A DNA stretch of 64,000 nucleotides from a gamma proteobacterium HdN1 (GTDB taxonomy: Bacteria > Pseudomonadota > Gammaproteobacteria > Pseudomonadales > Ketobacteraceae): assembly GCA_000198515.1 (NCBI GenBank), contig FP929140.1, positions 3,880,527-3,944,526 on the forward strand. Reading direction: 5' to 3'. Below the pieces are notes generated by a model, which was not told where the DNA came from, did not search any database, and saw nothing but the letters and a program-made list of their open reading frames with translations. Below, piece by piece: positions 7,632 to 16,470 of this stretch. Made by a program: the position numbers and the translations under genes. Position 1 is the stretch's first letter; every line of letters begins with the position of its first letter.

Positions 7632-10352
7632 TCATCTGGTTTTGTGTGAACCCGTATTCGCCAATGGGAGGTTTGGGGTATTTTGCAGTTGCGAGCAGTA
7701 CTTTTGTGCCCAATGGTGGAAGGCTGGCAACGGCATGGGCTTGCCAATGTGGTAACCCTGTACCCGGTTGCAGCCGAGTTGGGTGATGGTGGAGAGCATG
7801 GTTTCGTCTTCGACGCCTTCCGCAACGGTTTGGATCTGGAGAGCTTTTGCGAGTGTCAGTGTGTTCTCCACAATTCGCAAATGGCTGTCACTGGTTCCCA
7901 TGCGTGAAATAAAGCTGCGATCGATTTTGAGCTCATGGATTGGGAGGCGGCTGAGGTATTCCAGGGAGGAATAGCCTGTACCGAAGTCGTCTAAGGCAAT
8001 GCTGCACCCCGCTTGGGCGAGGCGCTTAAGGTTGTCGATCACGCGACCGATGTTTTCACTCGCGGAAGTTTCGGTGACTTCCAGAACGAGATAGTGGAGG
8101 TCAACGCCTAGTGCTTTTGCGGAATCAATAATGTAGGTGACAAAGTCGGGTTCAACGAGGTTTTGTATGGAGAGGTTAACGCTTACCGTAATCGGCAGAT
8201 GGCGCTGGTGAAGCTGCTTTAGAAACAGCATTCCACGGCTCACCACAAAGCGGGTGATGTGTTTCATCATGCCGGCGTTTTCGGCAATTTCGATAAACTC
8301 TTGCGTGGGCACGTTCCCAAGTTTTGCGCTGTTCCAGCGCAGCAACAGTTCTGTTCCGACTAAGCTGAGGTCGGTGCTGTTGACCTGTGGTTGCGCGAAC
8401 AGCTCCAGCTCGGTTTGCTTGATCGCATGGGAGAGGGCCGCCATGATAATCAGGCGGCGCTGGCCGTAAGTGTCGATTCCGGAGTGATAAACGCTGATCT
8501 GTTTGCCGTTACGTTGCGCATATTCCAGCGCGGCGGTGGCGTGTTGCAAGAGTTGCGCGGGCTGGGTTGCGTGGCTTGGGTAATGCGCAATGCCAAAGAA
8601 AAAGATTGGGCTTACCGATAGATTTCCAATGTCGGCACTGGCTTCAAAGTGGTTTTGGATTCCCTCAATAAAGCCCTTGTGCTCTTCGATGTTGTCTGCG
8701 CCGTGGCAGACAAAGGCTACCATCCCAAATTCAAGGACGACAAGATATGCGTCGGTTTTTTCCTCGATGCAGAATGCTTTGTCGCTCGCTTTAAGAACGC
8801 CATTCAGGCTTTGTGTAAAGGTTCGAAAAAAAGGCTCTGCGATTTCGCGCCCAAGGGAGGTAGCAATATCTCTGACCTGTGGAATGTAAAGGAGCACCAG
8901 TCCAAAGGGCAGGCTTTTCCCTTCGTTCTGGGTCTGCTCTTGCAGGAAGGCCAGCAGCAAGGAATCGTTAGGATAATGGGTGATTGGGTCGTGCATTGCC
9001 GCATCCATGCGCTCAAGTTTGATTTCCTTGAGCTGCTGATCGGCGGTATGTTTTTGCTGTAAGGCGAGGATCGTAGCGTTGCGATCTTCCTTGATTCTGT
9101 GTGCAAGTGCTAAAGATAATAAAATTGCTTCAAGTGCCGAGCCAAGCTGGATGGAGTGGGTGGTGAGTGTAGAAACTGGGAGCAAGCCAAAGGTGTTGAG
9201 CAGATAAGTGGCGGTACCGGCGACAAAAACCACGAAGGCCAAGACAAAGTAGCGTGCAATGACGAGGCCGCGAGACAGGCTGAAAACGCCCGCCGCGAGG
9301 ATCAGGAACATAAACAGGCTCGCGTTCCAAGCCGCGAGCGGCGCGCCCAGAACGGGGTTGAACCAAGCCATAACGATTAAGGCGAGGCAAACGACCACGG
9401 ACGCTTTTAGTGCAAGGTTGAATAATCCAGGAAAGCGGCTTCCCTGCAAGAATGCACGTGCAAATGCGAGTGCAAGAAGCGTCATCGTGCCAGTAAAAAA
9501 GGTGAGGGCGTGGCGACTAAGTGTTGTCTCCATGGTCCAGAAATAGGAATTTCCAAGCCCTGACAGGCAGAGCATTACGCCCGTTGTTGAAATTAAATAT
9601 AGCGAGTAATAGCAATAGGTAATATCGCGGACGGAAAAGAACAGAAAGCCGTTGTAAAGGGTGAGCCCTACTATCACTCCAAAGTAGAGCCCCCATAACA
9701 ACATGCCCTGTGAGTGGCGTTGCTGGGTATAAGCATCCGACCAGATTTCTAGGGGGATTTGCATGGAAGTTGTAGATTCAACGCGCAGGTAAAGATCCAC
9801 TGGGCCTTCTAGCGCTTTGGGGAGCGAAAAGAGGAGGCTTTGAAAATCTTCTGGGCGTGCACTTTTGTATTGTTCAACTAGGTTGCTTTGAAAGACGAGC
9901 TTTTTGTCTTGGTCAAAGATGGCAACCTTGACGGATTCGAGCAGTGGATAGGGGATCACAAGGTTGAGCTGCTGATGGCTGGGGTTGGCTAAGTCCAAGG
10001 GAACGTGCAACCAATAGGGATCATGCGTAAAGCCGAAGTTAAGTACTTCGTCAGCGGGATTTTTGATCCAGTTGGATGCTTGTTGAATGGTTTCAAAACT
10101 CCATTTTTGATGTTTATCAGAAATGTAGCTAACGCCGCTATTAAGTGATTGATTTTCAATAGGTGTATTAATTACTGCTATGATTTCTGTCGGCCTGCTC
10201 TGATCCGTACGGGACGGGCTGAAATTTTCGGTGGCCTGTGTCGCGTGGCGTTCCGGCACAATAATTGCCCACGCGGAGGGCGTGGCCACCGAAAGCAGAA
10301 AAGGCCATTGAAGCAGAAGAAGCAGCAAGAAATAGTAAAGATTTCGCGGCAT
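7632..10352 (-). CDS. 7TMR-DISM membrane receptor with degenerate GGDEF and EAL phosphodiesterase domain
   Basis: 906 residues from the ATG at 10352 (AGGA 11 nt upstream; the earlier ATG at 10379 lacks a ribosome-binding site and delays the signal peptide). Order: signal peptide ([16 protein letters not shown]), a periplasmic 7TMR-DISM extracellular domain (about 75-205), seven membrane helices (about 217-415), a short coiled coil, a degenerate GGDEF-like domain (about 450-625) with no GGDEF signature, and an EAL domain to about 880. The EAL core keeps TELLLRW (EAL read as ELL), the NLS loop, [22 protein letters not shown] and VAEGVE, so c-di-GMP hydrolysis is likely. The input is probably a periplasmic ligand. 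Divergent to the PilZ gene at 10464. Confidence 0.88.
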   Translation of the reverse strand: MPRNLYYFLLLLLLQWPFLLSVATPSAWAIIVPERHATQATENFSPSRTDQSRPTEIIAVINTPIENQSLNSGVSYISDKHQKWSFETIQQASNWIKNPADEVLNFGFTHDPYWLHVPLDLANPSHQQLNLVIPYPLLESVKVAIFDQDKKLVFQSNLVEQYKSARPEDFQSLLFSLPKALEGPVDLYLRVESTTSMQIPLEIWSDAYTQQRHSQGMLLWGLYFGVIVGLTLYNGFLFFSVRDITYCYYSLYLISTTGVMLCLSGLGNSYFWTMETTLSRHALTFFTGTMTLLALAFARAFLQGSRFPGLFNLALKASVVVCLALIVMAWFNPVLGAPLAAWNASLFMFLILAAGVFSLSRGLVIARYFVLAFVVFVAGTATYLLNTFGLLPVSTLTTHSIQLGSALEAILLSLALAHRIKEDRNATILALQQKHTADQQLKEIKLERMDAAMHDPITHYPNDSLLLAFLQEQTQNEGKSLPFGLVLLYIPQVRDIATSLGREIAEPFFRTFTQSLNGVLKASDKAFCIEEKTDAYLVVLEFGMVAFVCHGADNIEEHKGFIEGIQNHFEASADIGNLSVSPIFFFGIAHYPSHATQPAQLLQHATAALEYAQRNGKQISVYHSGIDTYGQRRLIIMAALSHAIKQTELELFAQPQVNSTDLSLVGTELLLRWNSAKLGNVPTQEFIEIAENAGMMKHITRFVVSRGMLFLKQLHQRHLPITVSVNLSIQNLVEPDFVTYIIDSAKALGVDLHYLVLEVTETSASENIGRVIDNLKRLAQAGCSIALDDFGTGYSSLEYLSRLPIHELKIDRSFISRMGTSDSHLRIVENTLTLAKALQIQTVAEGVEDETMLSTITQLGCNRVQGYHIGKPMPLPAFHHWAQKYCSQLQNTPNLPLANTGSHKTR

Positions 10353-10463
10353 TCTATTTGTTGTCCTATCCTGAACCATGGCGGCGCCAGTGGCGTTAGC
10401 AGTTCAACTGCTAAAACTGCCTCACTGGTAATTCTTATAAAAAGAGTATAGACGGATAAAATC

Positions 10464-11792
10464 ATGAAGACAGCGCATGGGGATTTTCGGCGTTACGAAC
10501 GTACTAACTTGCGTTTGCCAATTGGCCTTGAGATCGGAAATCAGCATCTAGATGCGGATACGATGAATATTTCCCAAGGCGGCATTGCTCTGGCAAAAAA
10601 TGGCGTGAGCCCACTCACGAAAGGCCAAGTAATCAAAGTGAACTTTAAGAGTGTGGCCGGTATGTCTACCGCTGCACGTGTGGTTCACGTTGGGCCGGAG
10701 CATGTGGGCTTATCGCTTCATAAGGGGCGGTTGACCGGTCAGGATATGGATTCGCTGATTGACACTGCACCTACCTGGCAGCAGTTGAATATCAAGGTGC
10801 GGCGCAGTATTTGGACATTATCGCGGAGGGCGGCAGTTTTATCGGTCAACACCTTTTTGCGGCCGTTATTGATGGCGTGGGTGAGGCCGCGTTTTCTTTT
10901 CGCCGCTTATGGTTCCCGTAAAGATGTTGAAACCTATCTGACCCCACGAATGGCAAAACTTTTGCCGCCGATCATGATCGGTGGGTTTATCAGAAATGGT
11001 AAGCAGCGCGGCTTTATGGTCGCATCCAAATACTTGGAGTCAGAGCTTGCCAGTAGTTCGGAGCGGGTGCGTGATTATTTAGAGAACCTGAAGTCGGATT
11101 TTGGCAATGTACAACGAATTGCGTTGGTTGGGCGCTTGCCTAATTTTGTGCTAAAAAGCGGTATTCCGATTGAAAATCCCTTTGTATCGGGCGCGATGGG
11201 AACGCGCTTTATGATCTGGGATGTGGCTCGTCAGATGAAAGCATTGCCACAATATCGAGATGAACAAGGGATTGTCGTTCTGGGTGGCGCGGGTAGAATT
11301 GGTAATCCGATTTGCGAGGATTTGCTCTCAATTTTTAAGACCGTAATCGCATTTGATACGCGCTATGAGCAAGAAGAAGTTCTCTCGCTTCGCGGCGGTA
11401 CGCTCGTTAAAACGGCGAGAGTAGAGCGCTTAGGTGAGCACAAAATGTTTATTGGCCTGACTCATCACGGTGACGTGATTGGGGATTGGGCTGCCTACAT
11501 GCAAGAGGGGTCGATGATCGCTGATGATACTCATCCCTGCATTAGCATGGAAGTCCGGGAAAAGCTTGCTGCTCATGGCGTAAAAACCATGAAGATCGTT
11601 TTGGGCCACCAAGAATTTTCAATGATGCCGCGGCTACCTTCGTGGAACAATCGTGATATTCCCGGTTGCCTCGTGGAAGCGTTGGTGCTTTTGGATCATG
11701 AGAACGAAGTGGCGGAAAATTTCGATTTGTTTAGTGTGGCAGCCACCAATGCAGGCTTCAAAGGCCGCTTGATCGAACCACTCGACGAGTGA
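10464..11792 (+). CDS. PilZ domain fused to an unrecognised Rossmann-like domain
   Basis: 442 residues. Residues 6-105 form a PilZ c-di-GMP-binding domain: FRRYERTNLRLP supplies the RxxxR-type arginines and DADTMNISQGGIAL the D/NxSxxG motif. A linker with Trp/Arg-rich hydrophobic helix follows (about 112-160). The C-terminal 270 residues contain GIVVLGGAGRIGNPICEDL followed by VIAFDTRYEQ, which reads as a nucleotide-binding beta-alpha-beta unit with an acidic residue after beta-2, as in NAD(P) dehydrogenases. I cannot name the family of that half. It is followed after 7 bp by a ThDP enzyme and then a YfbR gene, probably one operon. The suggested role is a c-di-GMP-controlled oxidoreductase or scaffold; this is inference. 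Confidence 0.75.
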   Translation: MKTAHGDFRRYERTNLRLPIGLEIGNQHLDADTMNISQGGIALAKNGVSPLTKGQVIKVNFKSVAGMSTAARVVHVGPEHVGLSLHKGRLTGQDMDSLIDTAPTWQQLNIKVRRSIWTLSRRAAVLSVNTFLRPLLMAWVRPRFLFAAYGSRKDVETYLTPRMAKLLPPIMIGGFIRNGKQRGFMVASKYLESELASSSERVRDYLENLKSDFGNVQRIALVGRLPNFVLKSGIPIENPFVSGAMGTRFMIWDVARQMKALPQYRDEQGIVVLGGAGRIGNPICEDLLSIFKTVIAFDTRYEQEEVLSLRGGTLVKTARVERLGEHKMFIGLTHHGDVIGDWAAYMQEGSMIADDTHPCISMEVREKLAAHGVKTMKIVLGHQEFSMMPRLPSWNNRDIPGCLVEALVLLDHENEVAENFDLFSVAATNAGFKGRLIEPLDE

Positions 11793-11799
11793 TGGGTTG

Positions 11800-13548
11800 A
11801 TGGGTCGGATTATGAAAAAAACTGGCGCGTGGCTTGTTCGTTACGCGCTGGAGCAGCTCGGCATTCGTTATACCTTTGGGATTCCTGGCGTTCACAATAC
11901 GGAACTGTACGATGAGCTGAACAATTCCAGTACCATTACGCCAGTATTGGTTACCCACGAATCTGGCGGCAGTTTCATGGCGGATGCCGTGAGCCGAGTA
12001 TCGGACAGCATCGGCTGCATGGTGATCGTTCCTGCTGCTGGTGCCGCCTATGCAAGCGCTGGGATTGGCGAGGCATATTTGGCCGGTGTTCCTATGTTAG
12101 TGATTTGTGGCGGAATTCGCACCGACTCACAATTTCGCTACCAGCTACACGATGTAGACCAGCACGCGATGATGGCGCCAATTACACGCAAAACGTGGAG
12201 GGTGTTAAGCCACGAAGAAATCGTGCCGACGCTCTACGCTGCCTATGAGCTTGCTACACAAGGGGAGCCCGGGCCGGTATTTGTGGAGGTTCCCGTCAAT
12301 TTGCAACTCTATACGGGAGAGGTGAGCGAACTACCGGTTTTTCAAGCTTCGATCCGAAAGCCGCCTGATCTGAACCCTGTACAAGTAGATCATGCCGTGG
12401 AGCTTTTGCGACGCGCGAAGCGCCCCGGAATCTTTGTGGGTTGGGGCGCAGTGGACGCTACCACTTGGGTGCAAAAAATTGCAGATCACCTGAACGCGCC
12501 CGTTGCGACGACTCTACAGGGTGTTAGCGCTTTTCCTGCGAACCATCCTCTCCATACGGGCATGAGTTTTGGGCCTTCCGCAGTGCCCGCTGCAGAAAAC
12601 GCATTTCACCAGTGTGACGTGATGCTTGCTGTGGGAACTCGTTTCGGTGAGATTGCGACGGGTTCTTTTGGTGTGAAGGTGCCAGCGAAATTGATTCATG
12701 TGGATATCAACCCGCAGGTTTTGGGCGCCAACTATCCCGCAAAAATTGCCCTGATCGGCGATGCGAGCCACGTGCTGGAGGCGTTATGGAACGGCCTTTC
12801 GACAGCACCTGCGCCGAGCCAGGCGCGCCCTGAACTTCGCGAGCAGATTCGGCGAGACAAGGAAGCCTACCAGCAAGAGTGGTTGAAGCACGACAGTGGC
12901 CAGCGGGTAAACCCTGCGCGCTTCTTTAACGGGTTGCGTGCACAGCTCAAGGATGATGCGATCGTAGTGCTGGATGACGGTAACCATACGTTTCTAGCCG
13001 CAGAATTACTGCCCATTCATCAAGCGCGTGGCCTGATTTCGCCAACGGATTTTAACTGCATGGGATATTGCATACCGGCAACGATTGCGGCAAAGCTTAC
13101 GAATCGTGATAAGCAAGTGGTCGGAATCGTAGGTGATGGCGCTTTCATGATGACCTGCATGGAGATTGTTACTGCGGCTACGCATCGCATTGGCGCAATA
13201 TTTTTCGTATTCAGCGATGGCGAGCTTTCGCAGATTTCTCAAGCCCAGGAAATTCCCTACAATCGCAAGACGTGTACGGTGTTAGGTAAATTAGATGTTT
13301 CTGGCGTTGCCAAAGCGACCGGCGCACGCTTTTTGGCGCTAGAAAGCAATGATAAGATAGAGGATGTAATCCGCCGAGCGTTCGCACTGGCGGGTGAGGG
13401 CTCTCCAGTGCTGGTGGATGTGAATATTGATTATTCGCGGCGCACGCGCTTTACCGAGGGAATCGTAAAAACCAACTTACAGCGTTTTCCACTCAATGCA
13501 AAGGCTAGGTTTATTGGGCGCGCATTGATACGCAGAGTGAAGGTTTAG
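11800..13548 (+). CDS. Thiamine-diphosphate-dependent enzyme of the acetolactate synthase superfamily
   Basis: About 582 residues; starts at 11797 (TTG), 11800 or 11812 are all possible, and 11812 begins MKKTGAWLVRYALEQLG. The family order is visible: N-terminal Pyr domain with the cofactor-activating glutamate in VLVTHESGGSFMADA, a central domain with VGWGAVDA and HVDINPQVLG, and a PP domain with VGIVGDGAFMMTCMEI. The second half of the ThDP motif reads FVFSDGELSQ, with Ser-Asp where Asn-Asn or Asn-Asp is usual. A basic C-terminal extension of about 25 residues follows. No regulatory small subunit is adjacent, so valine/isoleucine synthesis is unlikely. The substrate is unknown. It ends 1 bp before the next start codon, so translation is likely coupled. 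Confidence 0.82.
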   Translation: MGRIMKKTGAWLVRYALEQLGIRYTFGIPGVHNTELYDELNNSSTITPVLVTHESGGSFMADAVSRVSDSIGCMVIVPAAGAAYASAGIGEAYLAGVPMLVICGGIRTDSQFRYQLHDVDQHAMMAPITRKTWRVLSHEEIVPTLYAAYELATQGEPGPVFVEVPVNLQLYTGEVSELPVFQASIRKPPDLNPVQVDHAVELLRRAKRPGIFVGWGAVDATTWVQKIADHLNAPVATTLQGVSAFPANHPLHTGMSFGPSAVPAAENAFHQCDVMLAVGTRFGEIATGSFGVKVPAKLIHVDINPQVLGANYPAKIALIGDASHVLEALWNGLSTAPAPSQARPELREQIRRDKEAYQQEWLKHDSGQRVNPARFFNGLRAQLKDDAIVVLDDGNHTFLAAELLPIHQARGLISPTDFNCMGYCIPATIAAKLTNRDKQVVGIVGDGAFMMTCMEIVTAATHRIGAIFFVFSDGELSQISQAQEIPYNRKTCTVLGKLDVSGVAKATGARFLALESNDKIEDVIRRAFALAGEGSPVLVDVNIDYSRRTRFTEGIVKTNLQRFPLNAKARFIGRALIRRVKV

Positions 13549-13549
13549 C

Positions 13550-14179
13550 ATGAGTGGTTTTAAGTTCATTGCGTATCTTGAGCGACTTCGCTGGATCAAA
13601 CGCTGGGGGCTGAAGCGAAATGTAGTGGAGGAAAACGTTCCAGAGCATAGCTGGAATGTGGCATGCATTGCTCATATGCTTGGCCTGATCAATCACCGTT
13701 ACTTTGGCGGCAATGTGGATGCAGCGAAAATTGCCGCCATTGCGCTCTATCACGACGCATCAGAAATTATTACGGGCGATATGCCATCTCCCATTAAGTA
13801 TAAATCCCGCGTGATCCTAGACGCCTACCGCACCATTGAACATGAAGCGGAGCAGGAATTATTGGCAAAGCTTCCGCCGGAATTACAAGAAGATTTCCGG
13901 AGCCTATTGATCAGCAAGGAGATTGATCCCCTATTTCATGACTATGTAAAGGCGGCGGATCTGATTTCTGCCTACTTAAAATGCCGTTCGGAAGTGGCGT
14001 TCGGTAATCATGAGTTTAATGATGCGCTTAAAGATCTGGAGCGGCGCGTGAGAGACTTGGCGCTGCCTGAAGCGCACAAGTTTATGTCGCTGTTTGTGGA
14101 TCATTATACACTCACCCTAGATCAACTGTTGAGTGAGCATGATCAGGCTAATTTTTCTAATTCTTCAATCAAAAGTTGA
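13550..14179 (+). CDS. YfbR-type HD-domain 5'-deoxynucleotidase, paralogue 1
   Basis: 209 residues. The HD metal site is complete: ENVPEHSW (first His), ALYHDASEIITGD (His-Asp pair) and VKAADLISAY (distal Asp). Length and order match YfbR, which removes phosphate from deoxyribonucleoside 5'-monophosphates in the cytosol. The start is one base after the stop of the ThDP gene, which argues for co-expression in the PilZ-ThDP-YfbR operon. The last 37 bp overlap the 3' end of the convergent acetyl-CoA hydrolase gene. A second, more conventional copy lies at 20397, so this one may have a specialised substrate. The terminal 15 residues (SEHDQANFSNSSIKS) are a non-conserved-looking tail. Confidence 0.85.
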   Translation: MSGFKFIAYLERLRWIKRWGLKRNVVEENVPEHSWNVACIAHMLGLINHRYFGGNVDAAKIAAIALYHDASEIITGDMPSPIKYKSRVILDAYRTIEHEAEQELLAKLPPELQEDFRSLLISKEIDPLFHDYVKAADLISAYLKCRSEVAFGNHEFNDALKDLERRVRDLALPEAHKFMSLFVDHYTLTLDQLLSEHDQANFSNSSIKS

Positions 14180-16314
14180 CGGGCGATTTTGTCTTTGATT
14201 CCTTGGGCTTGTGTCAGGCCGACGCGCGCAAGGAGTGCCTCGGTGCGTGGAGAATGCGGAGCTTGGTTTCTCATTTTCCACGCGGCTGTAACGAGCTCAC
14301 TGGCCTTTTCTGCGCGGGCAGCGACCTTGCGTAGTGCTTGTGCCAGCGTGAGTTCTTCGGCCGTTAGATCGCTGCCGAATGGAAATGCAGGAAAATGGCC
14401 TTTGGCGCGGTATTTCGCAACAATTTTTTCCAGCCGCTGCGGGGTGTTGTTGCGGTAAGCTTCCGGAATTTCGTAATCAGGCGCGATTTTTCCGTTGGCC
14501 TTTGCCTCGCGCAATAATTCGGGTTGAAAGCGGGAATCCGTGATGTTGAGCATGGCTGCCACCACTTCTTGATCTGTGCGCCCTCTGACGTCGGCAACGC
14601 CATATTCGCTGACGAAAATATCGCGCAGGTGTCGAGCAATGGTGGTGTGGCCGTATTTGTATACGATATTGGATTGGGTAACGCCCTTCTTGGTGCGAGC
14701 ACTCTTTAACATCAAGATGGAGCGGCCATCGGGGAGTTCGTGTGCTTGGGAGACAAAGTTGTATTGGCCGCCAACACCGCTTACGACTTGGCCATTTTCA
14801 AGGCCGTCTGACGTGGCTGCACCGAGAAGGTGAGCAGTGAAAACGGTATTGCAGAGGCGCGCCTTTTCGCGTTGAGCGCGTTTGAGCTCCTCGTTGCCGT
14901 ACAGTGCGTTGACGTAACTGATGGCCGTCATGTTGATCTGCGAGCGTTCTTCTTCGCTTAAATCACGAAGGCCGTCGTAAAATACTTTAGTTCCCAAGAA
15001 AAAGCCGCCGTGCATGGTACGCCCATGCTTGAGCGCATCTCCAAGGCAGGATTGAACGATCTGATCGAATGCGCTTCTGTCGCTTAAGTCAGCGCTGATT
15101 GAGGTTCCTTCCGGCGAAATAATTTGCTGGTTCTGCCAGCGGACGCGGTCTTGGAAAATTCCAAATTTGGTCAGCCAAGCCACATCGTTTTCGGTGAGAG
15201 GATTGTGGATTGCCTGATCGTCGATCAAATGCTGGAAAAATTCTGTGTTTACCGTATCTTGCCATTGATGTTTTCGAACGACTCGCTGTAGCGTGAGGTC
15301 ATCAAACACTTTCTTGCGTAGAATCCCAGCCTTCATTAGATGGTAAAAGCCGGCCACAAACATTTCGCTCGCGCCATAAAGCCCGCGCTTAAAGGGTTCT
15401 GTTCCGCCGATACGGTCAATTAAAGAGCCCTGCTTTTTGGGAATCTCAAGCTCATCCAAAATGGCCTTATAGTCCGCGTTGTTCTGCTGGCGCAGCATCA
15501 GCGCATACACAATTGCGTCACCGAGCGAGCCGATCCCGATTTGCAGCGTGCCACCATCGGGAATCAATGTGCTGGTATGCAGGCCGATCATGAAATCGGT
15601 GGTACTTACCGGCTGGTTTGGGGGTGCAAACAGCGTGGTGGAATATTTTTGGTTGTTGATCAGGATGTCAAAAGTGTTTTCTGAAACGATGGCATCGTTC
15701 ACCATAAAAGGTAGATTTTGGTGAACTTTGCCGATGATTAGAATTTTTTCGCCGCGTGCTTTTCGGTCCATAAGCTCGTCCAGCATGTCGAGCGTTATTT
15801 CAGGGTTGCAGGCTAGGCTATACTCATCTGCACCGTTATTGTTGCGGTGCGCAATGAGCTGGCAGAGCACGTTGGGGCGATAATTCAGAATATCGCGGGT
15901 GGCATGCGTATAATTGGTACTGATGTAACGCCGCTGAGCGTAGGCGTTGTTCACCATCGCTCCAGACTTGAAAAAGAAATCATACACGTCGATGTTCTTG
16001 GGAATGCTCCCAGAATGAATATCGCGCATGTAGTCAAGCCCAGGGTAGTCGCCAAAAACTCGCTTTAAGAACGGTGCCATCAGGGCTTTCTGTAAGCCCT
16101 TTCCGGGAGACGGCACTTCAAGCGAGAGCGCGGTTAGGATGGTTAGATGAAGGCTTGGATCGTTCTTGGCGCGACGATAGAGCGCGTTCACAAAATGTGG
16201 TGGTTTTCCAAGGCCCAAGGGGAGGCCGAGCCGGATATCTTTGCCTATCGTGGCAATGATGTGGTCTACGCAGGCTTCAACGTCATCAATGAGAAGCGGT
16301 TTGCTTGTGGTCAT
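14143..16314 (-). CDS. Acetyl-CoA hydrolase/CoA-transferase family protein
   Basis: 723 residues from an ATG at 16314 with AAGGGTAGG upstream. It is longer than the common 500-residue enzymes and belongs to the acetyl-CoA hydrolase/transferase family. LQIGIGSLGDAIVYALM (about 260-276) is the CoA-transferase glycine loop, GASEMFVAGF may carry the acyl-accepting glutamate, and VSGVGGQYNFVSQAHEL (about 530-546) is the C-terminal signature. Either hydrolysis of an acyl-CoA or CoA exchange with acetate or succinate is possible; sequence alone does not decide. It is convergent with, and overlaps, the upstream YfbR gene, so it is not in that operon. It may balance acyl-CoA pools in an organism rich in fatty-acid enzymes. 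Confidence 0.82.
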   Translation of the reverse strand: MTTSKPLLIDDVEACVDHIIATIGKDIRLGLPLGLGKPPHFVNALYRRAKNDPSLHLTILTALSLEVPSPGKGLQKALMAPFLKRVFGDYPGLDYMRDIHSGSIPKNIDVYDFFFKSGAMVNNAYAQRRYISTNYTHATRDILNYRPNVLCQLIAHRNNNGADEYSLACNPEITLDMLDELMDRKARGEKILIIGKVHQNLPFMVNDAIVSENTFDILINNQKYSTTLFAPPNQPVSTTDFMIGLHTSTLIPDGGTLQIGIGSLGDAIVYALMLRQQNNADYKAILDELEIPKKQGSLIDRIGGTEPFKRGLYGASEMFVAGFYHLMKAGILRKKVFDDLTLQRVVRKHQWQDTVNTEFFQHLIDDQAIHNPLTENDVAWLTKFGIFQDRVRWQNQQIISPEGTSISADLSDRSAFDQIVQSCLGDALKHGRTMHGGFFLGTKVFYDGLRDLSEEERSQINMTAISYVNALYGNEELKRAQREKARLCNTVFTAHLLGAATSDGLENGQVVSGVGGQYNFVSQAHELPDGRSILMLKSARTKKGVTQSNIVYKYGHTTIARHLRDIFVSEYGVADVRGRTDQEVVAAMLNITDSRFQPELLREAKANGKIAPDYEIPEAYRNNTPQRLEKIVAKYRAKGHFPAFPFGSDLTAEELTLAQALRKVAARAEKASELVTAAWKMRNQAPHSPRTEALLARVGLTQAQGIKDKIARQLLIEELEKLA

Positions 16315-16434
16315 GGCGGCCTACCCTTTGAGTGTCCTTTCTTGTTTGATTGGGTAGCGTAGGGAATTCGCCTACGTAGCGCAATGATTTCTATCAAGCA
16401 AGCAAGCGTCGGCGTTTCGATGCAGCGTAGCTTT

Positions 16435-16470
16435 GCTGCTTAGCTCAATATCGCTGCCTAGCTCAACATC
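16435..16470. repeat. 18-bp tandem repeat, 2 copies, spanning a stop codon
   Basis: GCTGCTTAGCTCAATATC is followed at once by GCTGCCTAGCTCAACATC. The second copy contains the stop codon (16458-16460) of the GGDEF-EAL gene on the minus strand. Confidence 0.85.
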
